From Xiphias gladius (taxonomy: Eukaryota; Chordata; Actinopteri; Istiophoriformes; Xiphiidae), in the NCBI RefSeq assembly GCF_016859285.1, contig NC_053414.1, positions 3,343,517 to 3,407,516 on the forward strand: DNA of 64,000 nucleotides, read 5' to 3'. The stretch's first letter is position 1; each line of letters starts with the position of its first letter. Both the position numbers and the translations under genes were made by a program. Of this stretch, positions 49,501 to 60,661 are shown one piece after another. The notes below the pieces were generated by a model, which was not told the origin of the DNA, made no database searches, and was given only the letters and a program-made list of their open reading frames with translations.

Positions 49501-52500
49501 ACCTTTCTAAACATGCATCGCAATTTACAGACCCACCTCCTGCTTTAACTTTGGCTCTCTGTACTTACCTGGTTGTGTTCATACGTTAAAGGATTACAAC
49601 TGACACTTTCAGCTGGATCTCCAAATATACAAGTATTTTTAGATGGTCTGGGTAAAGTGATGGTTTGTTTATTACCCGTCTCATCGTCTGACTGCTCCTG
49701 TTTCTGACCCGCCAAACTTGTTTCTAGTGATGCTGCCGCGTTCCCACATCTCAGATATCAACTCGGTGAGCGCCGTGTTATTTCTACTGACAGGAATGAT
49801 GGATACAACTAAAAACACAACACCCAAGTTGCGATAAATTGAAACGACCCTTTAACAAAGTCATATAAATTCAGCACCAGTTTTCAGTGTGTTTGTTTAA
49901 TGTAGCTCTTGCCAGATCAATGAGCCCATGAGTCCCTTTCGGACTGTACTGAATCAGTCGGTCTGAAAAGAAGAAGTCCAGCTACATGACTGCACGCACT
50001 GCAAGGATCGAAGCCAAATATAATGCTTCTCCTCTCATGGTATATCAGTCCCTGTTTTCTGTTCATGCATAAACCCGCCGTATGTTTCCATCTTCGGTAG
50101 ATTATGAGAACACAGGAACCATCTAAGACCCTGTCACCCTGTGAGATGTCTGTTATGGCTCATTATGGTCCAATAATCCTGTCAGCAGCTCTGAGCGCTC
50201 GATAACCAGACATCACAGCCCGAGCTAACCACTAATCTGTAAACTACATGGACTGACTGTGGTTTCCTGCAGAGCGGAGTGTTGGTAGGAGCGAGTTTAT
50301 CTAGCTGCTGTGGATCAACTCCAACATCAGCAGGGTTTGATAAATGCGGGCAGGATGATGTAAGACCACCTAGGTTGACGTTCAGGCACATTTAAACCCA
50401 ACTTTAAGTTCTTCATCGAAGAGTCGGGTACGACATCGACGCCACAACAGACCAGGAAACCATCAAGCCGTGTCACCAGGTTTATAGTGTTGCCGCTCCG
50501 ACTCGGTCTTTGGCAGTTTTCCCACAGTAGTTTGGATGGGGGTCAGGTGTTTTAGTGCTCAGTGCTCTTCACACAGGACTGATATTAGCAGGAGACCTTT
50601 ACTGATCTCTAGTAACTTGGGATTGTGGTCCTTTGGGTTCTGCTGTGGTCGATTTCTATTCTTTATTTTTTTTTTGTTTGTTTTTTAAACAAACGTTTCA
50701 ACCTTTTATGGAAAAGGGGAAACCAGCCCTGAACAATAGAGCGCAACCATCACTGGATCTTTGGGGCTGATATGATGGTGATTCTTCAGTTGGAGAAAAA
50801 AAAAAGATGAAGCTATAATAAACAAAAGCTTGAGACTTGAACCTGACTCGTTGATCTTGACTGGGGACTTGTCAGTCTCGCCTTGGGACTTGGATTTCGA
50901 CATGGGTCTTGTTGGCCTTCACTTGGGACTTAACTTTCAAGACCCCAAACTCTTTTCCAACCCCTGAACACAACTTTGCTGTTTGTGTCCCGCAGTTTCT
51001 TGTTACTTTTTGGCTGACATTACGGCAGTACCGATATCCGTGATAAGCCGCTGTTGGCCGTCCTGATGAACCAGTCAGACGTTGTTTTAAAGGAATGTTC
51101 GGTTATAATTTAGGCTCTGAAATCAACAAAATTGATGCACTGTATTCTCTCACAGCTATGACATACCAGTGACAACAGTAAAGCTGGCAGGATGTTTACT
51201 GTGACGGATTATCTGCAGTATTTGCAGCATGTCTCAGTTTCCCCAAAACAGTGGTATGGTCCTCGTAACAAATGCGTTTTGCTTCTCAGAGGGAACATTT
51301 CTCAAGAAATCCTTAAATGTGGAGCTGCAGAGTCTGCATCCTACAGAAAAAGCTTGTTTTGCTATTGAGCGTCATTTCTACATGCAGTCAAATTCGTGCT
51401 TGTATACTCGTGAGGACCCAGTAAGTCTAAAGTTGGTCCTGAAACCTTGTCTCAACCCTCAAACGGCCCAACTCACGTCACTTCTCAAAAATGTCCTCGC
51501 TTTCGAGGGTTGAATAAGGTCCTCACAAAGCTACAAGGACACTCACTCACGCTCTGTCACACACACACTCCCTCACACTCTGTCACACACACTCTGTCAA
51601 ACACGCACTCGCTCACACACTGTCACACACACTCACACTCGCTGGCTCTGGTCTCCCTGTCATTCGATAGTGGTGAGAGCGACAGTGGCCTTAGGAGAGA
51701 CAAAGAGTTTCAAAGTGGAGCTGAAGTAATGGGACTTTAAAACGCACACGCCTAAGCGCACACACTCGTACAAGCACAAAAAAAACCTGCAGTGCTGCAC
51801 TAGAGACGAAGAGGTGGAAGACGAGAGAGACATCAGGACACAAACCCTGCGATCAGTCGATGCTGCGTTTTAACTGTTGCCGGGAAATAAATCTATGAAA
51901 GTATTTAATTACTTACGTATTTTTCATTGGGTCTGATGGACGATATTTTCTAGGACTGAGTGAGAAACCAGATTATCTTAAGCATTATCAGCCATTTTCA
52001 GCTGAGTGACTTGATCCCAAGACTGAAAGTTGTGTGTTTATTTTCCCTGGTCGTCTATTTTGGTCCACGGTTTCTTAACAATAGAATTTGTTTACAGTTT
52101 AGACTGAGGTGCAGTTTTATACTCAACACATTTATATTTGTGGTTGAATAAGGAAGAAAATAAGTTCCCCCCACATTCTGAGGGTTTCACATGTATTGAA
52201 TATTGGTATTTATCTGTTGTAATTTAATCTTGACGGTTCAAATCCCATTTAATTCTACTGAACGGGATCCAGACTGAATCAAACTGGGAGATCAGTGCCC
52301 TTATCCTTTACTGCCCCCCCCCCCACTAAAAGGCCAACCGATTTTCTTTTTTGTTTATTTCATCATTCCATGGCATTATATGGCTTAATAATAGCCAATA
52401 AGTATGTAAAATATCCAATGTATAAAAACCTCAAACCAAACAACACACATTTTAGAAGCTGGAACCAGAAAGTGTTTGGTATTATTACTTGATCAAATTT

Positions 52501-55500
52501 CAAATGAACAATCAATTGGCAAAATTTCCATTGGTTAACTCTCTTTCTGTCTCTGTTTGTGTGCAGAGGTCGTACACGTTGATCGTGGAAGCCTTGGACT
52601 TCAACAACGACTCCTCCTCGAGCAGTGAGTATCAACAACGTCGTCGTCATCATCATCAATCATTCATCCTGCTTTCACTCCTCTCTGCTCTGTTTAGTTT
52701 CCTACTGAAACTAACACGACCTTTGACCTGAGAGCGCTGCGCTGCACAGGCCACAAAAAGTCGTCACTTCCGTGTAAAAAAGTGACTGAGCTCCAGATGA
52801 GCTGATCAGATTCAGTTTGTTGGATCAAACGCAGAAAGAAACTGGGATGGAGATTAATATTTCTAGGATTATATCAGATCATGCGTAACTGTGTCCGTTA
52901 TTACTGATGGGAAATTTCTGCTGGTAAAATCCGGGCTGGTTAAGGTTTTGTTTTATGAATAGATGGAAAAGCGAACATAAAATTAAACTGTCATGAAATA
53001 ATTCATTCCTCTGTTGTTAGGAACCAGACAAACATGTTTGTGGGATAATTTCTGGGAAAATCCTTGCTCTCAAAAATGCATTTTGATGTTTTGAAGCAAT
53101 AGTATTTGAGAAAAAACATGTTTTTCTTTTTTTGTTTTTTCTTACTTAATCAACAAAATATTGAGTACAGCATACAAAAGATAACAATTAAAGAGCAAAA
53201 AACCAGGAATTACAACATCCGAGACCTATGGAATCATATATATATATAAATATATATATACACACACACATCCTGATTCTGTGTATGTGATGGGGTATTT
53301 TGAAAATGAAGCTGCTATTACACAAAGAAACTTAAAGGAGTATTTGTATATCTTACCTTTCTATCTTTTCTATCTTTAATATCTCTCGCTTTGCTCAAAA
53401 TGTCACACTGAGTGGTCAGAATTGAGGCACAAATATGTCGTAGAAAAGAATACAGCAAAAAAATTCACATGAAGTTAGAATACAGTTTGAAAGGCACATC
53501 ATAAATAACTAAAACAACTAATATAATAGACCTGTATTTACAGAACGTACAGTTTCCAACATATGGAAAACAGTTATTCTTGTGCCAGAAAATTGGTAAA
53601 GAATTAAAATGTCACTTTAAAACTGTCGGTACATGTTTGTTTTAATGAGTCTGTAATTAAACTACACAGAAGACATTGAATGACTGTTACCGAACTTTCG
53701 GCCTCAGGCACAGAAACAGTAGTTTACTCCTCACTACTTTGACCCCGTATGGGACTCCCAGAGTTCCCTTCCTTGTCTATTGCAGCAAAAAAAAACAAAC
53801 CCTCCCTCCTACACCAGCCTGTGGAGCTGTTGACATGCTGTGGATCAGACCCATTCAGAAAATGGGTTGTAAAGAGTGTGTGTGGAGAGAGTGAAGCAGG
53901 CAACTTTTGTTTGATCTCCTGTTTTTCACCTGACGGTCAGCGAGGCGGTCGGAGCGAGAGTGTTGGCTCAGTGCTGTATTTGGCGTCCCACAGGGAACCA
54001 TTATAGGCCCGGTGTGAAGTCGGCTGACCCCAGCCCAGGTGGGCTTCAGTGCGGGCAGCGACGGCAAAGAGGGGTGGGGGTGATGGGGAGTCTAGTTCAT
54101 TTGAGTTTTAGTCCAAACGTGGAACCAGAAATGTGTTGTGTACCAGTCAAGACGGCTGCTGAATCTTCTTGTGAGATTTGGAGGCTTTGTTCAGAAACCG
54201 TCCAGCAGACAAACAGAGCTGAAAGGCCAAAGCTGGAACTGCTGATGAGCCAAATGAGGACAGAACAAATATTGACCCTCCCGTTTAGCGTCAACAAGCT
54301 AAGTGACCCCGGCACGTGGCCTGTAATGAAAACCTGCATCATTCTGCTACTGTGGCTCAGCTCAGGTAACTAATCCCGACTGCTGAAGTGCGGCATCGTG
54401 ATATTTTTGCTCATTTTGAAGACCAGGATTATATTCCCCTTTTTAGGAACCAAGTAACTTTGTTACTTACTAAAACTGCACCACTCAACAATTCTAACGA
54501 TGGATCAAATGCCTGCTTGTAATGTGTCATCCACAGTGACAAACCCACAGAGCACTACAGAGCTTTTTGGCCTCTTTCAGCACCTAGTTTTGGTTTTACC
54601 GCACATTTCCTGTCTGGTGAAGTCTCAGTGTTTCCAGCGGCAGCTGTTCTCTGATAAACCCAGCATCCACTCCCTGCTCAGCAGCAAACGGCAGACAGAC
54701 ACAGTCAGAGACCAGCTGGTGAACATAGTGGAGCATGTAGCAGCTAAAGAGCCAGATATTTCCCTCAGGAGCTGGTAGAGACCGAAACCAGAGCTAAAAG
54801 AAGAGGGAATACTGGACTTAGATTCATCAGGTTGGTTTATATTCTTGTCTTAAGGTTGACAGAAAGCTAGCTTTGCTTTTACAATGTGTTCAATAAATCT
54901 ACAGTGAAAACTTCCTTCAGTAGTGCCCCTGCGGCTTACGGGTTAAGACGCCGACCTGTTGTTGCATCTCTCCACTACTGTCTGTGATAAAGGCTAAGAT
55001 TAGTAAATCACCTTTTCAACAAGTCAAGTTCCAACGAATTCGAACTAATTCACAATTTGTTTGAATTAATGCCAACGCAACCCGTATAGCGTAATGACCC
55101 CGCCGCGCTGAAAGCCGGCAGCCTTCGTTGGAATGCTCCCGCGTCCCGATTATTGTTTGCTGGTTAGTGCTCTCATCGTTTTAAATTTATTAGCTTTGTT
55201 CATAGGTCAGCAGGGCATGTTATAGGCCAAGCTGAATTTTAAGAGCACCCTCTGCTGGACCACAAGGCGAACCACTTCAAATGCTCTGTTTCAAATGCTA
55301 GAACGTGCTTGAGATTTTGAATGCGAACAGGTGATTACAGTACAGAATATTACATTTTTATTCCCACATGCAAATGAATGTTCAGACTTAGAAAAGTGAA
55401 AAGCATCAGCCCTACATTCATGCTCCAGGAACAAGGATGGCAGTAAGAAGTAAACCCAAACTCCAGACCCCAGATTGTTTCTTTAGTAACTTGTGGAGGA

Positions 55501-58491
55501 CAGTATAAACAGTGCAGACAGGTTTATCTTCTGTCCAGTTTCAGTTGCAGCTCTCAAGCAGGTGTTGGCTCGACAGCTCAGGCAGTATTCATCGATGAAG
55601 TGCCAGGTTTGAATATTTGCTCAAATATCCTGGAGGGAGCAGATCCAGCCTTTTCGGAGGTTAACTATTTTTCAAATCTGCTACCTCAGTGCTATTTTTA
55701 GCACCTTTTTTATTCTCCATCGTGATGTGAAGTGTCACAGTTTGCTTCCAGGGCGGTGGTGTTACCTGCTCGGAGGTTCCTGGATGCGCGCTGAGTGCAT
55801 TTTCAGCTCTTTCGGTCGGGCTGCTTGTCGGTTAAACAGACAGCGTCACCTCAGCCCGACCACACTTTCCACCCCGCCGGTGAAATACCACAGAGCAGCT
55901 CAGCATTTTCAGACTCTGGAATATTACAGCTGCCTGCCTCCCTCTGCAGCTACAACTGCCACTGTCCTCACATAAAGCAGCCCAGCAGAGTCGTCAGCAG
56001 CTGGACGGACCGAGAGCTCGGGCCGTCAGGTTAAAGACAGTCCAGTCTACAGCCTTATTTATTAGTCGGTTAATTTCTGATTTAATAAATGATTATCTGT
56101 TAATCGTTGAAGACATGTTTTAGTCATAAAAAACTGACAAAGATTCACTGGTTCCAGCTTCTCTAATGCCAAAATCTGCAATACTAAACGGGATATTTTG
56201 GGGGGTTGGATTAAAAAGTTTGAAAATGTGCTATTGTGCTATTTATTTGAAGTTCTGGAGACTAAATGATTAATCAAGAAAATAAGTGGCAGATTAATGG
56301 ATTCTCCAGTGAACAACAGGGAAAATTAAATACTTCAAACACAAAAAAGGTGATAAATGTTCATTATATCCAATGAGGAATAATGAGTCGATCTTCACAG
56401 GGATAACTTGTTTCTGTCCTATGTGGGGGTTTGCAACTCATTCAGTCTTGAGAGCAGCAATCACACACTGAAATTCTAACTCAGTATGTTAACGTGAAAT
56501 ATTATTATTATTATTATTATTATTATTACAGAATATCATTTCCTAATTTTAGATTCTCAGTTTAGAGGAAGTGCTGCTTTCTTTTGTTTTAATGTGACAG
56601 TAAACTGAATATCTGAGACAAAACAAGACATCTGAAGGCATCACATTGGCTTTATGAAATGTTTACGTTTCACTGATCAAATGATTTACTGGGCAAAGCA
56701 CGAAAATAATTTTCCAGGTTAATCAATGTAATGAAAATAATCGCTAGTTGATACCCTGTTTGAGACTTTTTTTCTTTCTCTACAGGAATAGCTAACAAAG
56801 CTAAATCCTGAACATTACATGTTAACATTCTTACATCACAAGCTAACTGTGAGAATGTTAACATGCTAACGTTACGTTAACATTACGTTAACAACGTTAC
56901 ATACTGATACATACAATGGATGAAGGACTGGTTTGAGGAGTCAGGGGCTCATAAAGTTCTTCAGCCAGAAAAGAAAAAAAAAAACAGAAACCCTGAAACT
57001 CTGAAAATCAGTCAAGCAAACAACACATTAAAATGTGGTTATTGTGGTTTTCGTAATAAGGCAGTAAAGTTGCTATACCGTTACCTTTGAACTCAGACTA
57101 TCATTGTAGAATACTGTAATTGCACATTGACAACTGTTAACCAAATATGACAAAGAAAAAAAATTCCCAAAAAATATCTTGCCAAGCTGCTCACAGCCTT
57201 CCGAGGCTTCACTAACCAATGATAAGAGCAGCGTGTATGTAGCCTGGGAGAAGAAACTCGGGGAAAAAAGCCTTTTTTCTGCTGCTGCTGCTCCCGAAGC
57301 TGATTGTCGTTCAGGTACAAGGTCATTTACACCAGCCTCTATATGTGACTGCAGTTCTTTCACAGTAAAAGCCCTCCAGCGACACTTCTTTGCCTCTTTG
57401 CCTCTTTGCCTCTTTGCTTCACGCTTTGTTTTCCTCAGTTTACCAGCAGCCGGAAGGGTTGTCTTTACTGTGGAGCGGCCGCAGACACTAAACATCACTC
57501 CACCTCAGCGCTTTCTCTCTGACCGCTCTGAGCCGCTGTGTTCGCAGGCGTCGGCGGGGCGGTGATCGAGAGAGCCGTCCACTCGGGGATGATCAACCCC
57601 AGCCGGCAGTGGCAGACCCTGAAGCACAACGGCCCCGTGGCTCAGTTCCACTTCCAGGTCCGCCTCAGCTGCGACGAGCACTACTACGGCTTCGGCTGCA
57701 ACAAGTTCTGCCGGCCGCGAGACGACTTCTTCGGCCACTACGAGTGCGACCACAACGGCAACAAGACCTGCCTGGAGGGCTGGTCCGGTCCAGACTGCAA
57801 CACTGGTGAGATGTCAGAGGGTTTTATTGACATATGGGGATAGTTCTCTTCCTTTGGTGTTTTTGCCTGCTTCAGCCCATTAAATACAATATTTTTATAT
57901 TCTTGGTTTCCCTCCTTCCAGGCAGACATTGGTTTCACTGCATTTATATTGAAAATCAACTTCCTTGAAACTTGCTGAGATGAACCATAACAGTCAACTT
58001 GTCAAAGTTGTTTTATGGTGCTGTGGTAATGCAGTTGAGAAGCAGGGACGTTTGAAAAGAGAGACTTTTCGTGTTGGTGCGTTCAAGTGCTTGTGGGAAA
58101 CTACAGACACCCATGAACGCAGAGTCAGAAAGAAATTCATGCTCTTCTTGTGGCAGCGGTCATGTTTGCTTATGGTTTCTCTCTCTGTTTCTCTCTGCAG
58201 CGATCTGCAGACAGGGCTGCAGCGCCGAACACGGATCCTGTAAAGTCCCTGGAGAGTGCAAGTGAGAAACATTTATTTGTTTGTTTTTTTTCTTCTTTTA
58301 CTTATGTCGTTTAGTTGACCAGAAAAGCCTCGAGGTTGGGAAGCAACAACACTGGAAGGGAATAACAAACTCTGACTTTATCACACACGTTAATTTGAGA
58401 CGCAAAAATAAGAAAAATATATCCATTTTCAAGGATTTATCACTTTATTCATTCCAGTTATTTATTCAAGTCGAGCCCACCAGTACTGACT

Positions 58492-58536
<45 letters not shown>

Positions 58537-58881
58537 AGGTGTCTGTATGGCTGGCAGGGAGATTACTGTGATCAGTGTATCCCTCATCCCGGCTGCGTTC
58601 ACGGCAGCTGTGTGGAGCCCTGGCAGTGTCTCTGTGACACCAACTATGGAGGACAGCTGTGTGACAAAGGTAAACACACACACACACACACACTATACAT
58701 TTTAGTTTGATGAACTACCTCAAACTGACCTCGTGAGCTCGTCCTGAGAGTGTGAACTCAAAAATCTGTAGAAACTTTTCAGAAAAAATGAAAAGCCAAG
58801 TCTCTGGATGATGTAATCTAGGAGCTTTTATTTTGGTAGGAAAAGGTTGGCACGCTGGTGGTGAGCTGTCCTGCTAGGAGG

Positions 58882-58914
<33 letters not shown>

Positions 58915-60610
58915 CAGCTCACTAACCAGCAACATTTCACCCTCATCCTTTTATGAAGAAATAGTGCAGTGATTGATCGAATTCACAGGGTTTAAGTTAA
59001 ACCCCTGGAGGGAATTTATGTGGTAGATCTGCTAATTAAAGATTTATGAATGAACAGCCTTAATAACTGCTCTGTTAACATAATTAAGGTACTATTAGCT
59101 CTCTGATTGTGAAGTGTCGAGGTGTGTTGTTTTTGTCTCGCAGATCTGAACACCTGTGGGACGCGGCAGCCGTGTTTGAACGGAGGAACCTGCAGCAACA
59201 CGGGACCAGACAAATACCACTGCTCCTGCGCTGACGGCTTCTCTGGAGTCAACTGTCAGAGAGGTGAGAGGAACAGGGTTGACGGCTCAGCACCCTCCAG
59301 CAAGGCACCATGAAGAGATTTCAACCCTGCCGTGGTGTCAAGCTGCAACTTTTTCTTATTCACAACAGGAGAAAAAAACAGCAACTCAGTGACAGTAAAA
59401 CAGAGATAAAAACTACACACATTAACATCAAAATGTTATAAAACATTAGGGATGAAGAATGATACCAGAACGAAGGGACAAAACCATAACAACTTTGACT
59501 GTGATATTACTTCACATTAAATTTTATCAATGAAACAGGTCTTTAAATTCTGTTTTGGTAGATTTTGTTTTGATTTGATGTCCTGATAAAAGAACTGTAA
59601 TTAAAAAAAGCATCCTGGCATCAGTCTTGGCACTTTGTTTAGCTCAGATGGAAGGTCTCTGAGCTCCGGGAAAAACAAAATCAGTTTGGCAGGTTCATCT
59701 CCGTCATGTGGAAAAGCCAGGTCAAAGGTCAGGAGTCAGATGGCTGTGTTTAAGTCCAAAGGACTCAAACACAGCAGGGCGTTAAACGGCAGTAAGCGGG
59801 AAAGTTACAGAGTGGCCTTGTTTCGAGCTCAATCGCAAACGGCGACTGACGCGATGGTTTCAGGCTCCTGTAACACAATGCAGTCAGTCTACAGCTTTTA
59901 ACGGTGTTTAAGAAAGCAGATGATGAGCGGACTAGTTTTCATGATGTTGGTTTGTCCTCCTGAAGATTGTTTTAGTCCAGAGTGAGAGAGCTACAAAAAG
60001 TACGGGGGAGATTTCCATGAAAATCCCTGTCTGGAAATCCTTGTCCCTGAAGGATAGGTCATAATAATTTGGTTTACCCCAGGACCTTTCCTTTGGTGCT
60101 ATCATCAGGAAAATGTTTCTACCCGTGCATAAGAAACCATGAAATCTACCGGTTAGACTTTCATGAAATGGTCTGATCCCATTCCTGCTCCCCAGGGGAT
60201 GAACCACTGAGATTTTTACACCGGATAAAGAGCAAACATAAACTGCCCGTAACTAATGCAGCACCAAGATGTAAAGATTTATAAACCCAAAACATGCACA
60301 TTTACCCTGTGTGTTGAAAACCTGTCGACACACAAAGTATTTTAAAATGCACAAAACGTGTTCTTTCACAAACATTGTGCTAGTACATGTATAGCACAAC
60401 GCGATGCAAATCCATGGCCTTTCTGAGTAGGAGAAGAAAATAGGAACGTGTAGCTAACACATGAAGTGATTGTGCCATGAGTGTGTAAATAAAGGGAGTG
60501 AAGGGGTCAAAGTTCTCATCTGTACGAAATCACAGTGAACTATTAAAGTCTTGAGAGAGTCAACACGTTCTCACTGACGGGATCGTTTTTTTTTTATAAC
60601 CGCTGAGCCA

Positions 60611-60661
<51 letters not shown>

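Larger units (their letters stand above)
40059..52566 (+). other. jag1: jag1 intron 2 (12.5 kb)
   Basis: The longest intron seen. It holds (TG)n at 40487-40518 and 40924-40950, (CA)n at 42428-42454, a pyrimidine-rich block at about 41,900-42,110, a cluster of SOX-like cores at 42,139-42,236, a dispersed-repeat copy near 43,440-43,550, a hAT-like fragment at about 43,795-44,165, a diverged dispersed repeat starting with a gtgtcacgatacc motif near 40,650, a small minisatellite at about 50,830-50,945 and a CA/CTC-rich tandem tract at about 51,540-51,650. A stretch near 46,600-46,900 has the look of a dispersed repeat but I could not place it. Nothing else in the intron is recognisable. Confidence 0.75.
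52625..57547 (+). other. jag1: jag1 intron 3 (4.9 kb)
   Basis: No exon seen. It contains (TA)n/(CA)n at 53235-53270, a SINE-like fragment at about 54,920-55,015, (ATT)n at 56499-56528, a short tandem/palindromic run of GTTAAC motifs at about 56,845-56,895 and four copies of an 8-bp ctttgcct motif at about 57,388-57,420. A 10-residue [10 protein letters not shown] match at 53,981-54,010 resembles a reverse transcriptase motif but stands alone. Confidence 0.75.

Noticed and set aside
53981..54010. [10 protein letters not shown], like the reverse transcriptase motif GVPQGSxLGP
   Set aside because: Ten residues with no matching sequence before or after; chance cannot be excluded and no element boundary is visible.
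58496..58710. Cys-Val repeat proteins read through the GT tract
   Set aside because: Microsatellite translated in frame with exon 6; the splice acceptor at 58538 explains the coding part.
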